Of a stretch of DNA of 20,395 nucleotides, positions 1 to 9,170 are shown one piece after another. Position 1 is the first letter of the stretch. Each line of letters starts with the position of its first letter. The notes beneath the pieces are model-generated. The model ran no database searches and had not been told where the DNA came from. It saw only the letters and a program-made list of their open reading frames with translations. Position numbers and translations under genes: made by a program. Origin of the DNA: Lingula anatina (Eukaryota; Brachiopoda; Lingulata; Lingulida; Lingulidae); contig NW_019775635.1 in the NCBI RefSeq assembly GCF_001039355.2, forward strand, positions 207,671 through 228,065, read 5' to 3'.

Positions 1-16
1 CCCCCCCCCCCCCCCC

Positions 17-44
<28 letters not shown>
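1..44. repeat. Poly-C / poly-A tract at window edge
   Basis: Sixteen C followed by 28 A. This is simple sequence with no coding content; homopolymers like this are prone to length error in assemblies. Confidence 0.95.
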
Positions 45-47
<3 letters not shown>

Positions 48-2678
48 CCCAAAAAACAAAGAAACGGTACATTTGTACCTTAAAGAAGTTCATTGCTCTC
101 TTGCATTCACCATAAGCATCACTTTATCCATGACATAGTGGCTTGACAACAACATGTACTTAAGATCAGTAGAAGGGCTTCCTAACAACACCTGTCTCTC
201 TGAACATCATGAATGATGTCACTTCTCCAGGGAAATACCCATTCAGAATCATTCAGAGAGACAGAAACCTTACAAAACGTGACGAGCAGTCCATTGAGTA
301 AATACAGACCGACAGCAACAACAGCTCAGCATTTTGAGGACAGACCACTGATAACCCTTCACAATGACACAATGTGTCTAAAGCAGTCATCTTCTACATA
401 CACAGGTAGGCAGAAAAGGAAAGTCTCTGGAACCTCTGTTCAGTTTTAATTCAAAGCTGGAACCAACAGAAAATCCACATGCCTCTTGGACTGTATGCAT
501 GACAAGATGTGACTTTTGATGAAAGACTAGAAGACACAAGAACAAGGTGAGTTTAATATTGTGGAATATGCCACTGATATACCTTTGTAGGAAATTCATG
601 ACTGGACATTGAAAATGATATATAATCTACAGGGAGGAATATTTGAATCGTTATAGAGCTCTGTCACAAATCTGCCTGATAAATGTATAATTATGTAGAA
701 GCAGCAAACAGCATTCCCAGTAAATACCAAAAATGCTCCATCCATATATCAATTTCACTTTTCTATCTTTTCCTCCACTTAATGAATGATGTTACTTTTC
801 TATATGTTTATGTCCATTTATTGCTATGGAATTTGCACTTACAATCTGTCAAAAAGAAATAACAAGTTTATGCCCACCAAGAAGAGAATTACTGCTTCTT
901 ACATGTTTTTTTAGTGATAGACATTTATTACTAAGTTGGTTTTGAACATGAACTGGGGATGAAATATAAATTAGTGAGGTTAAAGGTTTGGTTAAGTAAG
1001 TATGCATGTTATTTAATCAATCCTTTTATTTCATATAGTCTTCATAACATTTTTAGAAAAAAAAAAAAAAAAACTCGAACCCACCCGTGATAACAACTAC
1101 AGCAGAATTCTAAGAATAAACCTCCCAGCTACAGTTTGAATCCTCTCAAATTTTACCCCCAAGGAGATGTCAAGATACGCTAAAAGGTTTTGGAAACTCA
1201 AACGATTCCCCTGACATCCCAGTTCAATTACCAATCATTTAATTGTCTGCAACCAGTCTCTTTATCAAATTTAAGCTACTAAGAATGAACAGATTGGAAT
1301 ATTACTTTACAGCTTGTTTTTCTGTTTCACCATTGCTGTTTTGGCAATACCAGGCTTTTCATGATCAACAAGAGTCTAATTCCCAGCCAACATGTAACAA
1401 TCTAACTTTGGGTGTCCCACCTCTTCATATCTATTCATGGCTCAACATCTACCCCCCCCCCCTTCCTAACTTCTCCTGTATCTGTCACTGATATCCTGTT
1501 AATATAAATAATTCAAATTGAAAAAAAAATAGTAAAATAAAATATCAATAATGCCCTCTCCCGAATTAGAGAAATTGGGGATAATCAAGTCTGAGAATTT
1601 TATAAAAGAAATGAAAGTGCATGCACAGGAAGTCAGGTGGAAGAGAAACCACATTTAGCCCATTTTCAGTTCAGTTCTTGTCTCTGTCTGAACACAGTGT
1701 TAAGGTCTGGGCGGTCCAATACTTCAATATGTCCTTATACTACAGCTCAGCCTTAGGAGAGTAGATAAACAGACAAGAAAACTCCATTTAATAATTGAGC
1801 TCTTTCATCTTGTATCATTTATGGGTTTTGAAGAACTGAGTCAACTTGCCAAACACTTCTGCAAAGAAGCTATGTGTTTTAATGATAAGGTAGTTGCTCC
1901 ATTGAATTCAAACAAAAGCAGAAGAACGATTGTATATTTACTAAAATGAATATTTTATAAATCGTATATGAAAAAGATGATTTGAATTTTTTAATGAATT
2001 ATGTTCATATCAGAACTTGAAGTATATCAGACGTATGAGTTTGTTATTTATTATGACATTTGAAATATTCAAACATTGTCCTTGATAAAACATTGATAAA
2101 TTTTTTGTGTCATATTATCCAAAACGTCATCCCATTAAAAGAAAAGTTATTTTTCTTTCTTTTCTCTTTTTTTGTGAATAACTAAATGAAAACACTACAT
2201 TTTGATATAGTAAAATGTTGGGAATATAAAATGTCTGGAATTTTCAAATGTTGCAATGGTTTTCATCAGAAAAGCATTAGCTTAAGAAAGATGATGTGAC
2301 AAAATTGCTTGAGCTGATTTCTGGGGCTCAATATGAATGGTCCTAGAAACAAGTTCAATACACAACTATAGAGGGCATTCCAATAGCACAGAACTCTGTC
2401 AAGGGAAAAATGCAATTACTGAAAAGGATAAGAGGAATCAACATAAATGCTCTGAAAATATTAGGTGGCTGAGATTCACTTGAAATTGTAATAACTTCTT
2501 TCCCTCCTGAATTATCATCAATCCTGAAAATTTCACCAAAATATGGAAGAACTTCATCCTGTCCACCAGCAAACAGAAAAACCATCATTGTAAAAACAGA
2601 TTCTCTTGTTTGTTGTAGGGTATTAAGTCACAATAAAATGGCATTCACCACTAGCTACAGTCCATAGCTACTGTTGCC
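45..2678. other. Intergenic or intronic DNA, no gene seen
   Basis: AT-rich sequence with only short frames that lack splice context or recognisable domains. It contains a poly-A run at 1057-1073 and a poly-C run at 1452-1462. Because the GALNT-like gene runs leftwards, this may be its intron, but I could not find its third coding exon (family motif around HAFN...LGYHRD) here. Confidence 0.6.
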
Positions 2679-2680
2679 TA

Positions 2681-2877
2681 AGGGCCTGTTCAGAACCATT
2701 TAGTCCCTGGACTACCTAGTCCACAGATCAAATATGATGTACACTTGACATTAAGTTCCCACTTCCCATGTACCCATGCCCCTTAAAATTAAATCCTGGC
2801 ATGCTTTCAAGTGAGTCCTGTCATATTTGATCCATGGACTAGTTAGTCTGCGGACCAACTGGATTTGAACAGGCCCT
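2681..2877. mobile_element. MITE-like element 1 with 57-bp inverted repeats and TA flanks
   Basis: The left arm 2681-2737 begins AGGGCCTGTTCAGA. The right arm 2821-2877 is its imperfect reverse complement and ends TTGAACAGGCCCT. Both ends are bordered by TA (2679-2680 and 2878-2879), as expected for a TA target-site duplication of the Tc1/mariner type. The element is about 197 bp and has no coding capacity, so it is a non-autonomous element. Assignment to a superfamily is inference from the TA flanks. Confidence 0.85.
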
Positions 2878-2880
2878 TAG

Positions 2881-3492
2881 AGTGCACTCTCACATTTCAA
2901 TCCCCACCTGGCTATCTCCTTCAAACCAAACTCATCTTCAAACACCCATTCCACAACACAAATCTCAATTCCCTTGAAAATAAAGCAAACATATGAAGAA
3001 ACAATTGACTATTTCCTGTCCATTTTGTAGTGTAACTCAAAGTCATTATGGTTGTTTAAAACCTCCACTCTATTACACAGAAATTTCCCATATGGCCATA
3101 ATGTAAACTAGAAGGTGACAGATAATGACCATTTACTAATAAACACTGTCAATGAATGTCCCTGGGTGAAAACATACATTCAAATGAACAAAAAATGACA
3201 AGAAAATGACAATACTAGTCATCCACTGCGCCTATTTCTCAAAGAGAGGGTTTATGTTGGTTTACCCCCTCCCCTACCTTCCTTTTAAATAATTTTTCTT
3301 AAGGGGCCCTTGATCCACTTTCATGAAAAATGACACCTGGTGATTTCTATCTACGAAAGTTCAATCACCTGGGATTGTGAAACCTAAAATGAAAATGTGG
3401 TGATTGTGTGTGACTCATAAGACAAACAGAGAGAGCCAAAGAGGGAAAATTGTTAGATCCTGATTGCATATTGTTTATTTGTGCTTAAGAAA
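2881..3492. other. Noncoding spacer, no gene seen
   Basis: AT-rich sequence between MITE-like element 1 and the duplicated block. No convincing exon, RNA gene or repeat structure was seen. If the duplication is allelic, this is the stretch that 5045-5480 should resemble, and it does not. Confidence 0.5.
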
Positions 3493-3549
3493 AAAAATAC
3501 AAACACTATACATTTATACGTACTGGGACACATTTCATATCCACATGTC

Positions 3550-3592
3550 CACACACACACACACACACACACATACACACACACACACACAC
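3550..3592. repeat. (CA)n microsatellite with one interruption
   Basis: AC dinucleotides broken once by AT at about 3573-3574. The degenerate CA-rich tail continues to about 3720. The open frames made of Cys/Val on the minus strand here are translated microsatellite and not genes. Confidence 0.95.
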
Positions 3593-3954
3593 TGTAACAA
3601 ACACAGACAGACCACAGTGACACAACCACACACATAAACACATACTGTGACACAAACAAATACACACACACACATTGTGGCACAAACACAAAAGTTAACA
3701 CACATACATATATATAAAGACACACAAATAAGTCAACACAAACATTTTATAAAACATTACAAATATGGATTTACTAAAACATTACTGTACAGACGTAACA
3801 TATACTGACGGCAGTACGCTGTAAAATTTAATACAGAAATCTTGCAGTATGGGCAGAAAGAAAAGCAATGGAATTAAAATGTCTTGCATTGAGAAGGGGA
3901 GAGGGGAGTTGAAGGGAAGGAAGGTGCCACAAAATCTGGAATTGAAAAACTCAC

Positions 3955-4094
3955 CTTCATCTCTGATTTTCTGGTCTTCTGGAGACCGTATCAAACCAAT
4001 ATCTTTGATATCTCCAGCTATCTGTTTGTCAGCCATGTCCTCTGGTTTGTCCCGATCGTGTGGACGCTTACGTGCCCAGCCCCCATTGACTTGG
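3955..4094 (-). CDS. GALNT11-like glycosyltransferase, coding exon 2, copy A
   Basis: This minus-strand internal exon is bounded by an acceptor (CTAG, ending at 4095) and a GTGAGT donor (4-base core at 3954-3951). It joins coding exon 1 in phase 2: the last two bases of exon 1, AA, plus the first base C give Asn. It then encodes 46 residues, starting QVNGGWARKRPHDRDK and ending GLIRSPEDQKIRDEG, with the final Gly split in phase 1. The DQKIRDEG segment matches the conserved motif that precedes the GT27 catalytic domain in polypeptide GalNAc-transferases, which start mucin-type O-glycosylation in the Golgi. Compared with copy B it lacks five residues (AIHAP) and has Arg instead of Gly in WA(R/G)K. 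The catalytic exons are outside the window. Confidence 0.75.
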
Positions 4095-4465
4095 CTAGAA
4101 AGTTAAATTACATTCATTTCAGAATCATCGAAAAAAAGGTAGCAAAAATACAAGTTTTGAATTCTTTCACTGCTTTGACGTTTGTCCAGCAATATGAAGT
4201 ATGCTGGGCTCAGTTCAAACACATATTTGTCTTTTTACCCCAAACTGCCCTGATATATTCTACTAACTGAAATAATCACAGAACTAAGTTGCTAGTTTAG
4301 TCACCACACAAGTTCTTACCACGTATTTAAAAACCAGAAAATAAATCATACTTATAGTAGTTTAAATAAAACTAGTGTGACATTACTTTTTTTCAGTGAA
4401 ATAGCAAAGCAATAATGATGGAATTATGACAGACACCATTTTATCACTTTAATGTGAAAACTTAC

Positions 4466-4785
4466 TTTTTCTTTTCAATACGCAAAACCTCATTCTGCTC
4501 TGCCATGTCATGATGTACATGACCTTCACCTTCAAGGTGACCTTGATGACCCTGACCTTCATCACCAAGCCTGTGGTGGGGCATCATGTCATGCGCCCTG
4601 AATTCCTCAGACTCGATGTCCACATGCTGGATGCCGGGATTTCTAGGTATCAATCTGGCCTGTCTTGGCACCTGACCTTTACCCGCTTCGAATGCTGACA
4701 GATTCAGGAATAGGTAGATGATGACAGCCCAGGATAAAGATGTCAGGATGACCCCATAGCAGAAGAATTTGTATGGCTTGGCCAT
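4466..4785 (-). CDS. GALNT11-like glycosyltransferase, coding exon 1, copy A
   Basis: The exon starts at ATG 4785 (context GAATTGAGATGG) and ends at a GTAAGT donor at 4465-4460, in phase 2. It encodes 106 residues plus two bases. Residues 1-6 form a short basic tail, and about 7-29 form a hydrophobic signal anchor, as in type II Golgi enzymes. The FFCYG motif followed by a Thr-Ser-x-x-Trp segment closely resembles the N terminus of vertebrate GALNT11. Residues 33-106 form a stem rich in Gly, His, Asp and Glu. Copy A differs from copy B by Gly-His versus Ser-Tyr in that stretch. An upstream acceptor at 4827-4828 would make a short leader. Family assignment rests on this N terminus and the exon 2 motif; I cannot see the catalytic domain. 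Confidence 0.75.
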
Positions 4786-4848
4786 CTCAATTCACTGTCC
4801 TCCACTTGCTTGGCATTGTATTTTTCCTAGAATTATTAAATTATGTCA

Positions 4849-4864
4849 AGGTCATTGAAGGTCA
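4849..4864 (+). promoter_or_regulatory. Perfect DR4 nuclear-receptor-type repeat, copy A
   Basis: AGGTCA, four bases (TTGA), then AGGTCA again. The first half is also a TCAAGGTCA extended half-site, the form bound by ERR/NR5A receptors. It lies just upstream of the coding start on the minus strand. Function is inference; the same spacing recurs in copy B. Confidence 0.4.
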
Positions 4865-5043
4865 TGAGGATAACAAATCCAGTTATTTATGAAATTTATT
4901 TATTTATAATATGAGGGTCATTCTACTGAGTAACACCAGTGATCTACATCTATTTTATATAACAATTGCATAACTTTCACTTGCTTCATAATTTCCAGTT
5001 TTCAACTATAGAACTATAAAATAAAAAGTGATTAAAAAGTGTT

Positions 5044-5044
5044 N
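5044..5044. other. Ambiguous base (N) at the edge of copy A
   Basis: A single N, two bases beyond the last base that copy A shares with copy B. It may mark a contig join or a consensus conflict. Confidence 0.95.
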
Positions 5045-5060
5045 CCGTTTTTCTTATATT

Positions 5061-5320
5061 GTGTTTACAGTGTTGCATATATGCTGAAAAATGAAAAAAA
5101 ACGCATAAGTACTAAAATAGTGGCCCGATCATGCCGATTTTCGAACTTGACCTGCATTTTAGTAAAATTGAGTACTTCTGTAAGTTTCATTACAACAGGA
5201 CTATTGGTTTTCCTTTAAATGTGTTTACAGTGTTGCATATATGCTGAAAAGTGAAAAAACAGCATAACTTCTACAATAATGGCCCGATTATGCTGATTTT
5301 CGAACTTGACCTGCGTTTCA
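5061..5320. repeat. Two direct copies of a ~100-bp unit, 160-bp period
   Basis: The unit starting GTGTTTACAGTGTTGC at 5061 recurs at 5221. Both copies continue through a shared GGCCCGAT segment and a TTTTCGAACTTGACCTGC segment. They differ at several positions, so they are older than the surrounding block duplication. This sequence is absent from the other flanks of the duplicated blocks and looks like part of a dispersed repeat. Confidence 0.85.
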
Positions 5321-5400
5321 TGAATATTCATCAGCTGTGTAAATATAAAGCCAAAAAGTAAAACTGTGTTCCACTTATCATGTTTACAAGGAAAGTGCAC

Positions 5401-5434
5401 GGCGCCGGCGACGGCGACGGCGACGGCGACGACA
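5401..5434. repeat. GC-rich (GGCGAC)n minisatellite
   Basis: Four to five CGGCGA units, strikingly GC-rich against an AT-rich background. The poly-Arg minus-strand frame here is an artefact of the repeat. Confidence 0.85.
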
Positions 5435-5452
5435 GACGCAGGTGATGGCAAT

Positions 5453-5480
5453 ATGTACAGACACATCTGTGTCTGTACAT
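5453..5480. repeat. Perfect 13-bp hairpin abutting copy B
   Basis: ATGTACAGACACA at 5453-5465 is the exact reverse complement of 5468-5480, with a two-base loop. Its last base is immediately followed by the first base of the copy B block at 5481. Confidence 0.9.
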
Positions 5481-5536
5481 AAAAATACAAACACTATACA
5501 TTTATACGTACTGGGACACATTTCATATCCACATGT

Positions 5537-5538
<2 letters not shown>

Positions 5539-5572
<34 letters not shown>
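5539..5572. repeat. (CA)n microsatellite
   Basis: Uninterrupted AC dinucleotides. This is the copy B counterpart of the interrupted tract in copy A, and it is shorter. Confidence 0.95.
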
Positions 5573-5574
<2 letters not shown>

Positions 5575-5934
5575 TAACAAACACAGACAGACCACAGTGA
5601 CACAACCACACACATAAACACATACTGTGACACAAACAAATACACACACACACATTGTGGCACAAACACAAAAGTTAACACACATACATATATATAAAGA
5701 CACACAAATAAGTCAACACAAACATTTTATAAAACATTACAAATATGGATTTACTAAAACATTACTGTACAGACGTAACATATACTGACGGCAGTACGCT
5801 GTAAAATTTAATACAGAAATCTTGCAGTATGGGCAGAAAGAAAAGCGATGGAATTAAAATGTCTTGCATTGAGAAGGGGAGAGGGGAGTTGAAGGGAAGG
5901 AAGGGGCCACAAAATCTGGAATTGAAAAACTCAC

Positions 5935-6089
5935 CTTCATCTCTGATTTTCTGGTCTTCTGGAGACCGTATCAAACCAATATCTTTGATATCTCCAGGCG
6001 CGTGTATCGCAGCAATCTGTTTGTCAGCCATGTCCTCTGGTTTGTCCCGATCGTGTGGACGCTTACCTGCCCAGCCCCCATTGACTTGG
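5935..6089 (-). CDS. GALNT11-like glycosyltransferase, coding exon 2, copy B
   Basis: The exon has the same borders and phases as copy A (CTAG acceptor, GTGAGT donor; in phase 2, out phase 1), but is 155 bases rather than 140. The 15 extra bases add Ala-Ile-His-Ala-Pro between MADKQIA and GDIKDIG, keeping the frame. The exon ends in the GT27-typical DQKIRDEG segment, which in the family leads into the catalytic domain. A CAG/GTAAGC sequence inside the exon (splice point 6066/6067) could act as an alternative donor; copy A has CAC there. As the 5'-most copy with respect to the putative promoter, this is the better candidate for the expressed allele or first exon pair. Confidence 0.77.
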
Positions 6090-6460
6090 CTAGAAAGTTA
6101 AATTACATTCATTTCAGAATCATCGAAAAAAAGGTAGCAAAAATACAGGTTTTGAATTCTTTCACTGCTTTGACGTTTGTCCAACAATATGAAGTATGCT
6201 GGGCTCAGTTCAAACACATATTTGTCTTTTGACCCCAAACTGCCCTAATATGTTCTACTAACTGAAATAATCACAGAACTAAGTTGATAGTTTAGCCACC
6301 ACACAAGTTCTTACCACGTATTTAAAAACCAGAAAATAAATCATACTTATAGTAGTTTAAATAAAACTAGTGTGACATTACTTTTTTTCAGTGAAATAGC
6401 AAAGCAATAATGATGGAATTATGACAGACACCATTTTATCACTTTAATGTGAAAACTTAC

Positions 6461-6780
6461 TTTTTCTTTTCAATACGCAAAACCTCATTCTGCTCTGCCA
6501 TGTCATGATGTACATGACCTTCACCTTCAAGGTAACTTTGATGACCCTGACCTTCATCACCAAGCCTGTGGTGGGGCATCATGTCATGCGCCCTGAATTC
6601 CTCAGACTCGATGTCCACATGCTGGATGCCGGGATTTCTAGGTATCAATCTGGCCTGTCTTGGCACCTGACCTTTACCCGCTTCGAATGCTGACAGATTC
6701 AGGAATAGGTAGATGATGACGGCCCAGGATAAAGATGTCAGGATGACCCCATAGCAGAAGAATTTGTATGGCTTGGCCAT
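6461..6780 (-). CDS. GALNT11-like glycosyltransferase, coding exon 1, copy B
   Basis: ATG at 6780 to a GTAAGT donor at 6460-6455, encoding 106 residues plus two bases. It predicts a type II Golgi membrane protein: tail MAKPYK, signal anchor at about residues 7-29 with FFCYG at its start, then a Gly/His/acidic stem. The N terminus lines up with that of vertebrate GALNT11, an O-GalNAc transferase, from the aromatic-Phe-Cys-Tyr-Gly motif through the Asn-x-Ser after the anchor. A TAATTCTAG acceptor ending at 6822 could open this exon at 6821, giving a 41-base leader; its pyrimidine tract is weak. It differs from copy A by two residues (Ser-Tyr for Gly-His). Specific orthology to GALNT11 is inference from the N terminus. 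Confidence 0.77.
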
Positions 6781-6843
6781 CTCAATTCACTGTCCTCCAC
6801 TTGCTTGGCATTGTATTTTTCCTAGAATTATTAAATTATGTCA

Positions 6844-6859
6844 AGGTCATTGAAGGTCA
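6844..6859 (+). promoter_or_regulatory. Perfect DR4 nuclear-receptor-type repeat, copy B
   Basis: Same AGGTCA-TTGA-AGGTCA arrangement as in copy A, just upstream of the coding exon on the minus strand. Binding is not shown by sequence alone. Confidence 0.4.
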
Positions 6860-7035
6860 TGAGGATAACAAATCCAGTTATTTATGAAATTTATTTATTT
6901 ATAATATGAGGGTCATTCTACTGAGTAACACCAGTGATACATCTATTTTATATAACAATTGCATAACTTTCACTTGCTTCATAATTTCCAGTTTTCAACT
7001 ATAGAACTATAAAATAAAAAGTGATTAAAAAGTGT

Positions 7036-7631
7036 CATGAAACAGTTTTGCAAATATTTTGCAAAACATGTTCATCACTGACAAGATCTGCAAACTGCTT
7101 AATATCCATCCAACATTCCACAATAAATATAAAATGCTTTTCTGTTAAATATTTTAACAAACTCAGCCATCAATTTCTGCTGTCAGAAAGAACTCTGCCG
7201 ATAAAGTGTTTCAAACAGATCTGACAAAATCCATTTCAGTATGCATTGGCTGTTATGGCATAGCAGGAAGACAAACCAAATGCCCATTAAGTTAAAATAC
7301 CATCTTAAAGAAAGGTACATTATTTCAAGATTTACAGATCAGTGGCACTCATAAAACAATCTTTCTTGCTTGTTCCAAACTCGCCATTCAGGTATTATGA
7401 ATAAAGAACTGTATATGGAATTAAAACAATTAATTCTGACCATTATTCAGAGAAATTACAACGTCATCACCTTCCCCTCTATCACAGGGTGTCCAGTAAA
7501 CTATAAAAAAAAAACACAAGCTCTTTAACGTGTGCTGCAGATTTGCATCCATTTTAGTAACCATAATGAAGTTAAATGTTTTTGCTAAAAGCCACATCGC
7601 CTGTACTAATGTCCCTTCTGCATTCCCCAGT
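7036..7631. other. Putative GALNT-like leader intron, no exon seen
   Basis: AT-rich sequence without convincing coding potential. It would lie in the proposed minus-strand leader intron running from about 6.8 to 14.7 kb. Confidence 0.45.
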
Positions 7632-7773
7632 GATCGTTTCACCCTCCAACTTACAGCAATTGACTCCAATAGAAAATCATTTCAAGGTCCTCAGCAACAG
7701 TGATGTTTGTGTTCATCCTACACCGTATTATATAGGAACTGTTGAGGTTATAATGACTGGCACAAGTTATATG
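7632..7773 (+). CDS. Possible orphan exon (plus strand)
   Basis: An open stretch follows a pyrimidine-rich CCCCAG acceptor and ends at an ATG/GTAAGC donor. In the open frame it reads IVSPSNLQQLTPIENHF and later VEVIMTGTSYM. The frame is free of stops back to about 7576. I do not recognise a family. The phase at its donor does not join cleanly to the next candidate at 8056. It could be chance in a long intron, or an exon of a nested gene. Confidence 0.2.
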
Positions 7774-7791
7774 GTAAGCATCATTTTTAAT

Positions 7792-7795
<4 letters not shown>

Positions 7796-7848
<53 letters not shown>
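7796..7848. repeat. (TA)n microsatellite
   Basis: About 26 TA dinucleotides, uninterrupted. The Ile-Tyr frame across it is repeat translation. Confidence 0.97.
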
Positions 7849-7849
<1 letters not shown>

Positions 7850-8055
7850 TAGTATTTATTCCTTTTTATTATGTAACCTTATAGGCCTACTATTGTGTAA
7901 TTTGTTTAAGCACTGAAGCTGCATTTGTTTAAAAGAACATAGTATTTTCTACATGATTACAAGAAGTACGGTTATATATAAGAGAAAAATCAAAATCCTT
8001 GGATTTTTTCACTGAGTTTTCTTGTTGACAACATATTATATGCCTATAGTTTTAG

Positions 8056-8153
8056 CCAGTGTTTATAACAACAACCTGGTGACAATAGTTTACTGGAGTG
8101 ATTCTGAAATGGAATTCCTAGAAAAGTATGATGAAACCATACAGAAACCTAAG
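8056..8153 (+). CDS. Possible orphan exon (plus strand)
   Basis: A TTTTAG acceptor (or CCAG four bases later) and a CCTAAG/GTAATA donor enclose a stop-free frame reading SVYNNNLVTIVYWSDSEMEF and on to IQKPK. The composition is protein-like, but the acceptor is weak, the stretch is short, and the phase does not match the candidate exon at 7632-7773. No family is recognised. Confidence 0.18.
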
Positions 8154-8931
8154 GTAATAAGATAACTGTAATAACATGGATAGGTAGCACTTTAAAGCAT
8201 ATCTTTCCTTACATTTAGTCAAAACCTTCAGAGAAAGCATTACATTTATGAATAAATCACAAAATACCAATCAAATTTAGATAATATTCAGGGCATATCT
8301 GCAATTAAAATACTGCTGATTTAAAACTTGCTAATTGTGGTGAACCAGGTCTGCAGGATATATTACAGTGTAAACCTTCCTTCCCATCACCTCAGTAATG
8401 ACATGCTCCCCACCTGTGGAAGACGGGATATTAGAGTTTGTTTGGTGCATTTCACATCTCCTATAGCATACAGTATATGAGGCAAAGGTGGTCATAGAGT
8501 CACAGGTTCATGCCGCGGTCTTCAGTCAGCTATGGGTAACATCACACAAAGGAGTACTTAAAGCCTTGAATACCCCTCCCCCCACCACCCATTTACTCGG
8601 TTTAAGGGGCATTTAGGATGAAATGACAGTATTTTATTTTGTTATGTATGTCAAATAATACACTGTCACCTTTTTGCTGACGCTCGAGGTGTTCTGGCCT
8701 ATATATCGCTTGCATTTCAGTATATTATCTTAAACACTTATACACAGCTGGCTGTAGATAGCACCACATAAATGAGTACCTACAACCTTGCCCCTTAAGT
8801 GCCAAATCTGTAGTTCATTTAAAGAACATTGTAGAATAGATCTATTAATATTCCAGACTTAAGCCACCCTGCCCGCAAACTTTCTACTGAGGCTAGCATT
8901 TAGTTCAATGTCAATACCTAATAAATAACTC
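8154..8931. other. Noncoding, no feature recognised
   Basis: AT-rich intron-like sequence with short C runs near 8574-8590. I see no exon, RNA gene or inverted repeat. Confidence 0.5.
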
Positions 8932-8933
8932 TA

Positions 8934-9170
8934 AGACCGTGTTCAGATTCACACATCATTCAAGCTGGGTCTGCCCAACTCTGCAGGACATTTTCGTTAA
9001 AGCACAATCAGTGTAATCAGCTTAAGTGCCTGACATGCCTCCTCGAGCAGCTAGGGGTAATTAAGTATTATGTGCTGATTGAGCTAATTCCACTGATTGC
9101 ACTTTAGCAAGAATTTCCCGCGGAGTTGGACCAATCCAGCTGGTGCGAAGTGCGAATCTGAATACACCCT
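8934..9170. mobile_element. MITE-like element 3 with ~78-bp inverted repeats
   Basis: The left arm 8934-9011 contains TTCAGATTCACAC and ends GCACAATCAG. The right arm 9093-9170 is its imperfect reverse complement, reading CTGATTGCACTTTAGC and ending GAATCTGAATACACCCT. TA precedes the left end; the right flank has decayed. The centre carries CTCGAGCAGCTAGGGGTAA, shared with the element at 17044. There is no coding capacity. Confidence 0.85.

Larger units (their letters stand above)
3493..5042. repeat. Duplicated block, copy A (~1.55 kb)
   Basis: This block aligns end to end and in the same orientation with 5481-7035. I count about 14 substitutions, a CA-repeat length difference, a 15-bp in-frame gap in exon 2 and a 2-bp gap near 4943. 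That is about 99% identity over introns and exons alike. Similarity stops at 5042, two bases before the ambiguous base at 5044. Such even, allele-like divergence fits either a very recent tandem duplication or two haplotypes placed end to end. Confidence 0.93.
5481..7035. repeat. Duplicated block, copy B (~1.55 kb)
   Basis: Direct counterpart of copy A. It carries the same two exons, the intron and the CA-rich tail. The homology starts at the AAAAATAC that follows the hairpin and ends in AAAAAGTGT at 7035, after which the sequence continues without the break seen at 5043-5044. Confidence 0.93.

Noticed and set aside
2355-2588. Minus-strand 77-codon frame containing GGQDEVLPYFGEIF
   Set aside because: It has some protein-like composition and an internal AG, but no family match, no clear donor, and no resemblance to the expected third GALNT exon.
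3453-3725. Minus-strand Cys/Val-rich open frames (also 5384-5705 and 14210-14427)
   Set aside because: They are translated CA microsatellites open in several frames at once; no start or splice context.
3849-4106. Plus-strand frames MGRKKSNG... (and the copy at 5829-6101) and the frames at 4510-4698 and 6505-6693
   Set aside because: They are antisense shadows of the minus-strand GALNT-like exons, which have matching splice borders and family motifs.
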